Below the pieces are notes generated by a model. That model had not been told where the DNA came from. It was given only the letters and a program-made list of their open reading frames with translations, and searched no databases. DNA of 64,000 nt from Lipingzhangella_A rawalii (GTDB taxonomy: Bacteria > Actinomycetota > Actinomycetes > Streptosporangiales > Streptosporangiaceae): assembly GCF_031628175.1 (NCBI RefSeq), contig NZ_JAVLVT010000001.1, forward strand, positions 992,001 through 1,056,000. Reading direction: 5' to 3'. How positions within the stretch are numbered: the stretch's first letter is position 1; every line of letters starts with the position of its first letter. Of this stretch, positions 33,785 to 41,497 are shown piece after piece. Position numbers and translations under genes: made by a program.

Positions 33785-35761
33785 ATGCGATCTCCCCACC
33801 GCCCGATCGGGCGGATCGCCAGTGTGACCACCGCGACCGTACTCATGGGAACGGTTTTGATGGCGCCAGCCCGGGGCGACACCCCGGAACTGACGGTCAC
33901 CGACGAACGCACCCAGCCCGTATTTGACTACGCCGACGCCGTGTACCAGGAAGTCGATATCGAGACCGATGTGGACAGCGACGGTGATGGCAACCCGGAC
34001 ACGGTGCGTCTTCGTGTCCTGCGCCCCGGCGAGACCGAACACGGACTCCAGGTAGCAACCATCATCGAGCCCAGCCCCTACTGGGCCGGTCTCAATCCCC
34101 TCGACTTCTACGATGTCGACCGTGACGACGAGGACGCGGGAACGGTGCCTCCGACTGGCCCTCGCCCCAAGCTCATCCCCGACGATCACGACCGGACTGC
34201 GTCCATCACAGCCCGGGACGAGCCGAATCACCTGAGCGGTTACTACGACAACTATTTCCTGCCCCGCGGCTACGCCGTCGCGCAGCTGGACAGCCTGGGA
34301 TCCAACGATGCGACCGGCTGTCCCACCTCTGGTGGACCGAACGAGACCGCGGGAGTGCGCGCGGCCGTGGACTGGCTCAACGGCCGCACCACCGGCACAG
34401 ATCCCGAGGGTAACAAGGTGACCGCTACGGACTGGTCCACCGGCAACGCGGCGATGACCGGTATCTCCTACAACGGGACACTGTCCATCGCGGCCGCGAC
34501 CACCGGTGTCGAAGGGCTACGCACCATCGTCCCCCAGGGCGCGATCTCGTCGTGGTACGAGTACTTTCGCGAGAACGGCGCTGTGCGGGCGCCCGCCGGG
34601 TTCCAGGGCGAGGACGCGGACGTGCTGGCCGAGGCCGTGTACACGCGGGACGATGACGAGATCTGCGAGCCCGTTCTGGAGAGCATCACCACCGACCAGG
34701 CCCGGCACACCGGCGACTACACGGACTTCTGGGACGAGCGCAATTACCGCAACGACGTCTCCGAGATCTCGGCCAGCGTGTTTCTCGCCCACGGCCTGAC
34801 CGACTGGAATGTCAACGCGGACCAGGCGCTGCGTCTGTGGCAGAAACTCGGCGAACACGAGGTGCCACGCAAGCTGTGGTTGTACCAGGCCGGGCACGTC
34901 AACCCGTTCAACCTGCGGATCGAGGAGTGGCTGGACCAGCTCCACGCGTGGTTCGACCACTGGCTTTACGACCTGGACACCGGGATCATGGACCATCCCC
35001 CTGTGGACGTGCAGAACGCCGATCTGGGCTGGACGACCCACGAGACCTGGCCAGTCGCCACAACCCAGCCGGTACGGATGCACCTGAATGGAGCCTCTCC
35101 GAACGCGGACACCGCCACGGGGGGCTTGACGCCACAGCCCGGACCGGGGCGCGGACCACAGGAGTCGTTCACGGATGAGGGACGCACGGTGACCGCGGAC
35201 GAGCTGGCCGCCGCGCCGGAATCCAGTTCCGGCGATCACGCCCTGGTGTATCTGTCCGAGGAACTGTCCGAGGATGTCCGAATAAGCGGCACGCCCGAGG
35301 TGTCCCTGCGCGCGGCCATGAACGGTCCTTCGCCCTACCTGACAGCCCTTCTGGTGGACTACGGCACCGACACCCGGGCCACCGGCGCCGTGGAGTACGA
35401 CCCGGACGAGGAGGTGTGCTTTGGCGACGGGGTTCCAGCCGATCCTGGATGTACCATCCGCAGTTATCCGGTCACCGAGACGAGCGAGCAGCACATTGTG
35501 ACACGCGGATCGCTGGACGCGCGTAACCGAACCTCCCTGGAACGGGGGCAGCCGGTGGTCAGCGACCGGATGTACCGGTACTCCTGGCAACTCAACACCC
35601 AGGACTATGTGTTCCAGGAGGGACACCGGATCGGGGTTGTCCTGCTGTCCACCGATCACGACTTCACGCTGAGATATCCCCCGGGCACGGATGTGACCGT
35701 GGACACCAACGCTGCGTCGATCACGCTGCCGATCGCACAGGGGCGTTCCGTGCTGCGTTGA
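33785..35761 (+). CDS. Secreted S15-family Xaa-Pro dipeptidyl-peptidase
   Basis: A secreted serine peptidase of family S15 (CocE/X-Pro dipeptidyl-peptidase group) of 658 residues, expected to release X-Pro dipeptides outside the cell. A signal peptide (basic start, VTTATVLMGTVLMAPARG) is followed by a very acidic mature region. The nucleophile is in TGISYNGTLS, the acid in AHGLTDWNVNAD and the His in YQAGHVNPF. The C-terminal ~220 residues form the jelly-roll domain (SGTPEVSLRAA, HRIGVVLLSTDHDFT). The ATG at 33785 is preferred over 33743 because GAGGGAA lies ahead and the signal peptide begins there. It fits the peptide-scavenging theme. Confidence 0.88.
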   Translation: MRSPHRPIGRIASVTTATVLMGTVLMAPARGDTPELTVTDERTQPVFDYADAVYQEVDIETDVDSDGDGNPDTVRLRVLRPGETEHGLQVATIIEPSPYWAGLNPLDFYDVDRDDEDAGTVPPTGPRPKLIPDDHDRTASITARDEPNHLSGYYDNYFLPRGYAVAQLDSLGSNDATGCPTSGGPNETAGVRAAVDWLNGRTTGTDPEGNKVTATDWSTGNAAMTGISYNGTLSIAAATTGVEGLRTIVPQGAISSWYEYFRENGAVRAPAGFQGEDADVLAEAVYTRDDDEICEPVLESITTDQARHTGDYTDFWDERNYRNDVSEISASVFLAHGLTDWNVNADQALRLWQKLGEHEVPRKLWLYQAGHVNPFNLRIEEWLDQLHAWFDHWLYDLDTGIMDHPPVDVQNADLGWTTHETWPVATTQPVRMHLNGASPNADTATGGLTPQPGPGRGPQESFTDEGRTVTADELAAAPESSSGDHALVYLSEELSEDVRISGTPEVSLRAAMNGPSPYLTALLVDYGTDTRATGAVEYDPDEEVCFGDGVPADPGCTIRSYPVTETSEQHIVTRGSLDARNRTSLERGQPVVSDRMYRYSWQLNTQDYVFQEGHRIGVVLLSTDHDFTLRYPPGTDVTVDTNAASITLPIAQGRSVLR

Positions 35762-35768
35762 TTCGCCT

Positions 35769-35820
35769 CCGGCGCGTGTTCTCGGTCGCCACCACCCAGT
35801 TGCGGGAGAGCACGCGCCGG
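35769..35820. terminator. Bidirectional terminator between S15 peptidase and DUF2630 genes
   Basis: Fifteen-base arms starting CCGGCGCGTG pair with one mismatch around a 22-base loop. It begins eight bases after the peptidase stop and lies beyond the stop of the convergent DUF2630 gene. Confidence 0.65.
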
Positions 35821-35838
35821 CAGGCCGGACACGCCAGG

Positions 35839-36105
35839 CTACTGCTGGTAGTTCTCTACTTCGGACACCGGTCGCGGGTGTGCCTGCCGTGGATCCTCGC
35901 CGTATTCGGCATGGGCGCGACGCTGCCGCAGCAGATCCCAGCACTGGTCCAGGGACTCTTCCAGAGTGCGCATTCGACGGCGCTCATCCGGGGTCAGACG
36001 ATGCTCGGGCCGCTCGCGCAACGCCCGCTCTTCAGTGACCAACTCCCGAATCTCGGCCAGAAGATCACTGTCTGATTGGGTAGCGCCACCCTCGGTCTCA
36101 CTCAT
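35839..36105 (-). CDS. DUF2630 family protein
   Basis: A small 88-residue cytoplasmic protein, highly charged and helical: LLAEIRELVTEERALRE, then RMRTLEESLDQCWDLLRQRRAH, which is the DUF2630 core found across actinobacteria. Function unknown. The ATG at 36105 is preferred; a TTG at 36147 would add 14 residues. The sequence upstream (GATAAGAAC) is a poor ribosome site. Confidence 0.8.
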   Translation of the reverse strand: MSETEGGATQSDSDLLAEIRELVTEERALRERPEHRLTPDERRRMRTLEESLDQCWDLLRQRRAHAEYGEDPRQAHPRPVSEVENYQQ

Positions 36106-37166
36106 GTTCTTATCGTCCGACCCGCGGACATCTGATTCAAGGTGCAACGCGTGGGAGCCCCGGCCGTGGGTGGGGCTGGCCGGGGCTCCGGGAGTCCCCA
36201 GGCACGCCTGGGGGGACTGGCCGACCTACCGCCGTCACCGTCACCGCCGCCGTCACCGCCGCCGTCACCGTCACCGTCACCGCCGCCGTCACCGTCACCG
36301 TCACCGCCGCCGTCACCGTCACCGCCGCCGTCACCGTCACCGTCACCGCCGCCGTCACCGGGCTCACCGGTCAGATCAACGGTGCTTTCGGCGAGGGTGA
36401 GATTGGCAAAGTCGCCCTCATATAGGACGTCACCCTCGGTGTCGTAGGCGGTACCGCTCATCGAAACGTCGATGCGGGCGTGCGCGCGAGCCTCCCCGGT
36501 CTCTTCCACCACAGTGCTTTCCACCAGGAAGTCGACCGCGCCGACGTCCGCTCCGAAGTCAGCCTCATCGCCGTCCAAGGAGAACTCAATGGATTCGCCC
36601 GGATTGATTTCGTTTCCGTAGAAAGTCAGGTCGGTGTTGACGGTGTCGTCATATTCGGCCGAAATGTTTCCGTCCATATCGATCTCGGCACTGGCACCCG
36701 CGAATACAGCGACCGCGTACCCGTAGAAATCCCCGGTCGGCTCGGGGGAAACTGCACCGGGAGCCACTCCCTCGGGGAGCACCAGATTCAAGTTTGCGAG
36801 CGCACTGGCGCTGCCGTACTCAGGATTGACACTGCTTTCCTCGAAATGGCTGGCACCGGCCTGTCCAACTGCCACGCCGTCGTGGAACTCCAGTGCCCCG
36901 TCGGGATCGCTTTCCCCGTCCCACTGGTTGAGGCCCTCGTTGTTGGAGGTAGCCATCCCGATAGACCCGCTGTAGGCCTCCGCAACAAACCCACCCGCAG
37001 GAAGCTCGATGTGCACCGCGGTAGCCCGGGCCGGAGCACCGTCATCGGCACTGAGAGGGGCGGCGCCCAGAGCCACGAACATCCCGGTCGCGAACACGGC
37101 CGCACAGGACTTGGTGACGATCGGCCGCGTGAACCACGTCGCCTGCGCCACATTGTTGGACATCAT
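36102..37166 (-). CDS. Secreted acidic protein with Gly-Asp repeat tail
   Basis: A 354-residue protein as read. A signal peptide (VFATGMFVALGAAPLSA, cleavage before DDGAP) leads into ~230 residues of acidic beta-rich sequence (AVHIELPAGGFVAEAYSGSI ... TAYDTEGDVLYEGDFANLTL), possibly of the choice-of-anchor type; that assignment is tentative. Residues about 268-312 are a GGGDGDGD-type repeat. After the repeat the frame runs through two strong hairpins and ends overlapping the DUF2630 ATG by four bases; this tail is Pro/Arg-rich and unlike the rest, so an indel in the repeat is suspected. A strong AAGGAGAAAC site precedes two ATG codons. Confidence 0.65.
   Translation of the reverse strand: MMSNNVAQATWFTRPIVTKSCAAVFATGMFVALGAAPLSADDGAPARATAVHIELPAGGFVAEAYSGSIGMATSNNEGLNQWDGESDPDGALEFHDGVAVGQAGASHFEESSVNPEYGSASALANLNLVLPEGVAPGAVSPEPTGDFYGYAVAVFAGASAEIDMDGNISAEYDDTVNTDLTFYGNEINPGESIEFSLDGDEADFGADVGAVDFLVESTVVEETGEARAHARIDVSMSGTAYDTEGDVLYEGDFANLTLAESTVDLTGEPGDGGGDGDGDGGGDGDGGGDGDGDGGGDGDGDGGGDGGGDGDGGRSASPPRRAWGLPEPRPAPPTAGAPTRCTLNQMSAGRTIRT
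36154..36213. terminator. Two adjacent hairpins after the Gly-Asp repeat
   Basis: Arms GGAGCCCCGGCC (36154-36165) pair with 36178-36189, and CCCCAGGC (36196-36203) pairs with 36206-36213. They look like the terminator of the secreted-protein gene, although its frame is formally open through them. Confidence 0.6.
36232..36360. repeat. Short tandem repeat coding for Gly-Asp residues
   Basis: On the plus strand the tract is built of CCGTCACCG and GCCGCCGTCACC units, all multiples of three bases. On the coding minus strand it gives alternating GGGD and GD. Such tracts are prone to slippage and to assembly error. Confidence 0.9.
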
Positions 37167-37975
37167 TAAAGTTTCTCCTTGACAGGAAGTACCACATGCA
37201 GAGGCCCGGTCACATTCGGGCCCAACGAATCCGGAGAGGCGGCATTCTTCCGTGCCAGCCGAGGGGGAAACTCACCACGATCCACGACCGAACCCCACCG
37301 CAAAACACCTCGGTACGAACCAGGAGCGTGAATCGACGTGCACGACTGTGGTGACATCGGTGCCACCGGCACAGAGGACCGCTCGATCCCCAGGTATCGC
37401 GGTTCAGGGCGACGTTGTGGACCTTAGCACGAGGCATACGCTCGCTGTAAACGGGATCTCTGCGATCTCCGCAACCACGTGCAGCCCGGGAAATCCGAGC
37501 AGTTGGGGCACAGTTTTCACGATGGTCGATACGGAGTGATGCAGATCAGGACACCACGGCCACACGACCTGCACAGAAGCCACTCCAAGAAAGGGAACCC
37601 CAGCCGCGCACGTGACTCTTCCTGTTCCACGATGGGCGGATACCTGCCCCTGGCCGACTCTGGTCAGATGACTCCAGGAACCCACGTGTCTTCGCTATAC
37701 GTCCCAGTAGACGCCACGTGAATCCGCAATATACCTCCACAGGGTATTTTGGAATGCATGCTGGGGCACCCGCCGCACCGGACACGAGCCCGGCTGCCGA
37801 TAGCTACGGCGAGACCAAGGGGAAGCACCCCGAACACCATGCCGCCCACGCCACCGCACAGGGTGAGGCCGGAGCCGAGCGAAGGTGCATGCGGTTTCCG
37901 AGGTGATCGCACGACTCGTACGTTCGTGATCCGCACCAAGTGAAGCCCTGCGCTGCGACAACATAAAGCACCAGG
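37167..37975. other. ~0.8-kb intergenic region between divergent genes
   Basis: No gene could be supported. A leftward frame at 37664-37939 has a hydrophobic middle (MVFGVLPLGLAVAIG) but lacks a ribosome site and family match. The region holds the promoters of the secreted repeat protein and of the membrane protein at 37990. Confidence 0.4.
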
Positions 37976-37981
37976 TATATT
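37976..37981 (+). promoter_or_regulatory. Candidate -10 box for membrane protein gene
   Basis: TATATT lies eight bases before the ATG at 37990 with no ribosome site between, so the message is probably leaderless. Confidence 0.4.
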
Positions 37982-37989
37982 CCGGACGA

Positions 37990-38616
37990 ATGGAGACCAC
38001 GACCAACCACCGTGCGGCGCGGCTCGAGCAGCGCCTCGCCGTACCCGTGGTACTCGCGGCCCTGGTGTCCGTCCCCTCCATGCTGTTGACTATGTGGGGA
38101 AGCGGAAACCTGGCCGCGATCGGGGCTGTGGGGAACTGGATCTCCGGCGTGGTGCTGTGGGCGGAATGGATCCTGCTCATCCTGCTCGCGGAGGACAAAC
38201 TCTCCTGGATTCGGGACCACAAGTGGACGCTCACAGTGGCCGTGGTCACGGTACCCGCGGTGGTTCTGGCACTGGGCCCCATCCAGGTCCTGCGGGTCAT
38301 TCTCATGGTAAGCGGACTGCGGGTGCTGCGGGTCACCCGAATCGTGGAGGCCGGCGGAGTGCTGCAACGGCGCCTGCGGCTATCCAGCGTGTGGCGCTGG
38401 GTCACCTACGGGCTGGTCACCCTGGTGGCCTCGCTGTACGTTCTCGTGGTGCTTGCCGATCCAGACTCGGAAAGTCGCCGTCTTCTGCGGGAGGCGCTGG
38501 ACCGGTGGGGACCGTGGCCACTGGTGACCGCGTGCATGTTGATTGCCGGTGGCACGGTGGTGGCAGTGCTCTACTACCGCAGTCGCCCCGAGCCTTCAGG
38601 GGACTCAGAAAGCTAG
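37990..38616 (+). CDS. Membrane protein with voltage-sensor-like S4 helix, no pore seen
   Basis: A 208-residue membrane protein. About five hydrophobic segments are visible: near 17-36, 45-68, 80-100, 130-150 and 172-192. Between the third and fourth lies QVLRVILMVSGLRVLRVTRIV, with Arg at about every third position, like the S4 helix of voltage-gated channels; the preceding segments carry the acidic EWILLILLAEDKL expected of S2/S3. No potassium filter (TVGYG-like) or long pore loop is present. It could be a stand-alone voltage sensor, a proton channel or an auxiliary subunit. Probably leaderless and monocistronic. Confidence 0.6.
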   Translation: METTTNHRAARLEQRLAVPVVLAALVSVPSMLLTMWGSGNLAAIGAVGNWISGVVLWAEWILLILLAEDKLSWIRDHKWTLTVAVVTVPAVVLALGPIQVLRVILMVSGLRVLRVTRIVEAGGVLQRRLRLSSVWRWVTYGLVTLVASLYVLVVLADPDSESRRLLREALDRWGPWPLVTACMLIAGGTVVAVLYYRSRPEPSGDSES

Positions 38617-38944
38617 GAAAAGGTATGGGCACGGGCTCGGACCAGGCCGTGGCTGCTCGCAGAACACGGCCGCACCCGGACCTGACCCGCGTACCTAGCC
38701 CCAGGGGACAGTACATCTGGCCCGTTGGGCCATGGCGCGCGGCAGCGCCGCCAGACGTGAAGGACAGCCCGTGGGCAGGCCGGAGGAACGCACCCCACCA
38801 TCCCCGGGACAGAATGCCAGTGACGACAACGGCCCACCCGTCAGCGCCGTCCCTGCCGCCGGCGGCGTCGCGCCCGGGGGGCGCTTCCCCACACGACGGC
38901 GAGCCGGCTTGGGGACGGAGTGGGGAATGCCCCAACCCCGGCAA

Positions 38945-39026
38945 ACGGGACTGCGGGCAGGGTGCGGGACGAGCGGCCCCAGTCCAGGCCCAGCCTCGCT
39001 CCAAACTCCACATGGCAGGCCCTAAC
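38945..39026 (-). repeat. Dispersed ~81-bp repeat, copy 2, starting at a stop codon
   Basis: Second copy of the repeat at 5088-5168. On the minus strand it begins at the TAG of the NADH dehydrogenase gene and reads GGCCTGCCATGTGGAGTT. About eight substitutions and one 1-base gap separate the copies. Confidence 0.7.
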
Positions 39027-40383
39027 CATTCGGATCTGTGGCCGACAGCTGCTCGATCTGCCGCCGGGCCTCATCCGGCTGGACACACTCCGTTTCCTCT
39101 GCCACACCCATTGCTGCGCGGGAACCGCTGAGGAAGCCGAGGCGAGACACCTCTCCCCCGAAAGCCGTTCGGATCGCCCAGTTCGCTGCCACCCGGGCCC
39201 GGGCGGGCCCGGACGCCAGCGCGTACAGGTGGTAGCCGCGGGTCAACGCGAGTGCCGGCGTACCGGTGAGATCGATCCCAAGTGGCTTGGCGACGGCGTC
39301 ACGCCCACTGAGATCAACCAGGAGCCCCAGGTCCCGGTACCGGTAGCTGCGGGTCGGCCTTCCCAGAAGCGAGGCGATGACATTGTCCGCCGCCACGGGC
39401 CCCTGCCGGCTGGCTGCCTGTGCGGTCGGTGGACACAGCGCACCGTCGTCGGAGCTCATATCGGGGACTGCCGCCGAGTCCCCCAACGCGAAGACCTCCG
39501 GATGGCTGGGTGTGGCCAGGTCCGAGCCCACCGTGAGTTTTCCCTTCTGGGTGGGCAGGCCGGTCGCAGCCATCAGCGGACTGGGCTCGGTCCCCGCAGC
39601 CCAGATCAGGGTCCGACTCGGGAGGACCCGGCCATCGGTGAGTGTGACCTTGTCCGCGCTGACTTCGCGAACACTAACCCCGAGGGACACTCGGATACCC
39701 CGGCTACGCAGCAGATTCAACGCGTCATCACCGAGATTCTGCCCCAACTCCGGCATCAGCCGGTCCGCGACGTCAACCAGGTGCCAGTCGACGCTCTCCC
39801 GAAGCCTGGGATACCGACGCATTCCCTCCTCACAGAGCAGCTCCAGGGAGGCCGCGGTCTCGACGCCGGTGTATCCTCCGCCCACGACAACGAACCGGCA
39901 GCGTTCTTCCCGTTCGGCCGGGTCGTCACTGGCATTGGCGAGTTCGAGTTGCGCGAGGACGTGGTCCCGAAGGTACACGGCTTCGGCGAGTGTCTTGTTG
40001 CCGACGGCATGCTCCGTCAAACCGGGGATGGGGAACTGGCGCGTACGGCTGCCCGGAGCGAGCACCAATCGGTCATAGCGAACGGAAGTGAGCGCGCCGG
40101 AGATCGTACGCACCAGCACCGCGCGCGCCTGCACATCCACCCCGACCGCGAAGCCCGGAACCATCCGGGTCTGGTGCAGGAGCCGGTGCAGCGACACCGA
40201 GATGGACTGCGGAGTGACGAGGCCAGAGGCAACCTGGGGCAGGAGTGGCTGGTAGAGCTGGTAGTCCTGGGGCGTCACCAGGACAAGTTCGGCACTGCCC
40301 CGCGGCACTCGACGTTCCAGTCGCCGTAGACAGTTCAACCCGGCAAAACCCGCACCTACCACCACGATGCGCGGACGCGACAT
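39022..40383 (-). CDS. ndh: Type II NADH:quinone oxidoreductase (NDH-2)
   Basis: A 453-residue FAD-dependent NADH dehydrogenase that passes electrons from NADH to quinone without pumping protons, bound to the inner face of the membrane. The FAD site is VVVGAGFAGLNCLRRL at the N-terminus, the NADH site is VVVGGGYTGVETAASLE, and EVFALGDSAAVPD is the second FAD contact. The C-terminal region has an amphipathic anchor-like stretch (ANWAIRTAFGGEVSRLGFLSGS). The ATG at 40383 follows GGGGTGAGG; the frame is open further upstream without signals. A 20-bp palindrome lies 18 bp upstream. Its stop codon is the start of a dispersed repeat. Confidence 0.92.
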   Translation of the reverse strand: MSRPRIVVVGAGFAGLNCLRRLERRVPRGSAELVLVTPQDYQLYQPLLPQVASGLVTPQSISVSLHRLLHQTRMVPGFAVGVDVQARAVLVRTISGALTSVRYDRLVLAPGSRTRQFPIPGLTEHAVGNKTLAEAVYLRDHVLAQLELANASDDPAEREERCRFVVVGGGYTGVETAASLELLCEEGMRRYPRLRESVDWHLVDVADRLMPELGQNLGDDALNLLRSRGIRVSLGVSVREVSADKVTLTDGRVLPSRTLIWAAGTEPSPLMAATGLPTQKGKLTVGSDLATPSHPEVFALGDSAAVPDMSSDDGALCPPTAQAASRQGPVAADNVIASLLGRPTRSYRYRDLGLLVDLSGRDAVAKPLGIDLTGTPALALTRGYHLYALASGPARARVAANWAIRTAFGGEVSRLGFLSGSRAAMGVAEETECVQPDEARRQIEQLSATDPNG

Positions 40384-40799
40384 CGACCTCACCCCCCGTT
40401 GTTGGACACCGGTGTCCAACGCCGGAACTGCCCGAGTATGGCCGAAAGCAAACCCCCACTGAGCTGAGTTGCCCCTGTAACGGTAATGGTGGTGGGTTCC
40501 GACCCTGTTCATGTCCAGGCCGGGACGTCTCCATGCGTGGCCCCATCCCAACAGCGTCTCCCCTCCCGGGGAGTTGCGAACGGTTTCGCCCACTGGGGGT
40601 GTCCAGGGATCATGGGGCCGGGAAAAGCCGACGCCAGACTGGGCCGCGCGGCGCTGTCTCCGGTCACATCCGCGCGAATCACTGCCCGGAAGCAAACCCA
40701 TGTCCCCAGCATTGTGGCAGCCGACCGAAACGTTGGTCGGTATTCGGCGATTGTTTTCACCTGGCACAAACCGTGGCCCCTGCTGCGGAGTGGCAGGGT
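40384..40799. other. 416-bp region between NADH dehydrogenase and TetR genes
   Basis: No gene is supported. It contains the palindromic operator at 40401-40420 and presumably the NADH dehydrogenase promoter. The rest shows nothing recognisable. Confidence 0.5.
40401..40420. promoter_or_regulatory. 20-bp perfect palindrome, candidate operator of ndh
   Basis: GTTGGACACC followed by its exact complement GGTGTCCAAC, 18 bp before the ATG, where binding would block transcription. A similar half-site, TGGACACCGATGT, occurs next to the TetR operators at about 41413. Confidence 0.6.
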
Positions 40800-41366
40800 C
40801 TAGGCCAAGAGTGCGGCGCGGCCCATGGATCGAAGCAGCGTGCTCATCTCTGCGAGGGCCAGATCGCCGGCGCTGTGTGGCGTCGAGTTGAGGAGTCCGA
40901 AGGTCGCGTGCGCCTTGGCGCGCAGCCGGCCCTCGGGAATGTCCGGGCGCAACTGCCCCAGCACTCTGACCCAACACTCCACGTACTGGCGCTGTAGGCG
41001 GCGCACAATCCGCCGCTGCTCGGGTGGAACATTGTCCAGCTCCCGATCGTGCACGGTGATGAGGGCCGGCTCGGTGAGCGCGAACTCGACGTGTCCCGCC
41101 AGCAGGGCGTCGAGGGCATCGTCGGGATCAGGGGACCCGCGCAACCGTTCGTCGGCCCCAGCGAGGAGTCGTTCGCTGACGTCGATCAGTATCGCAGCCA
41201 GGAGTGCATCCTTGCCGGGAAAGTGGCGGTACAGGGCCGGCCCTGTCGTGCCCACCGCGCGCCCGAGATCCTCGATCGACACACCGTGGAACCCACGGGT
41301 CGCGAAAAGTTCGGCTCCGGCCATCAGAATCGCCGACCTGCGGGTGCTGGTCTCGTGTGTTCCCAC
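40800..41366 (-). CDS. TetR-family transcriptional regulator of the acyl-CoA operon
   Basis: A 188-residue TetR repressor. The N-terminal DNA-binding domain is TRRSAILMAGAELFATRGFHGVSIEDLGRAVGTTGPALYRHFPGKDALL; the C-terminal part is the ligand domain, similar to regulators of branched-chain or fatty acyl-CoA degradation. The GTG at 41366 follows a GGAGG site; an upstream ATG at 41441 lies inside an operator and is unlikely. It is divergent from the carboxylase operon with two palindromes between them, so it likely represses both and responds to an acyl-CoA. That ligand is inferred from family and context. Confidence 0.88.
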   Translation of the reverse strand: MGTHETSTRRSAILMAGAELFATRGFHGVSIEDLGRAVGTTGPALYRHFPGKDALLAAILIDVSERLLAGADERLRGSPDPDDALDALLAGHVEFALTEPALITVHDRELDNVPPEQRRIVRRLQRQYVECWVRVLGQLRPDIPEGRLRAKAHATFGLLNSTPHSAGDLALAEMSTLLRSMGRAALLA

Positions 41367-41420
41367 GCTGCCGCCTCCTGCGGTTCCACCGCGATCCGGA
41401 TGTCCCACACTCTGGACACC

Positions 41421-41442
41421 GATGTTAGTGATCACTAACATC
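41421..41442. promoter_or_regulatory. 22-bp palindromic operator O1
   Basis: GATGTTAGTGA followed by its exact complement. It sits between the divergent TetR and carboxyltransferase genes and is the likely TetR binding site. Confidence 0.7.
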
Positions 41443-41447
41443 CCCTA

Positions 41448-41465
41448 TGTTAGCGACCACTAACA
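41448..41465. promoter_or_regulatory. Palindromic operator O2, imperfect copy of O1
   Basis: Arms TGTTAG and CTAACA around a 6-base centre; only two bases differ from the core of O1. The centres are 25 bp apart. It ends about 33 bp before the carboxyltransferase start. Confidence 0.65.
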
Positions 41466-41497
41466 GCCATGCCGCACAACCGTCCTTCGGAGGCCCA

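Noticed and set aside
36232..36360. Regular short repeats that might suggest a CRISPR array
   Set aside because: There are no spacers; the units are contiguous, multiples of three, and in frame with a Gly-Asp coding region.
37664..37939. Minus-strand frame with a hydrophobic centre in the 37-38 kb gap
   Set aside because: No ribosome site and odd composition; at most a relic, not supportable as a gene.
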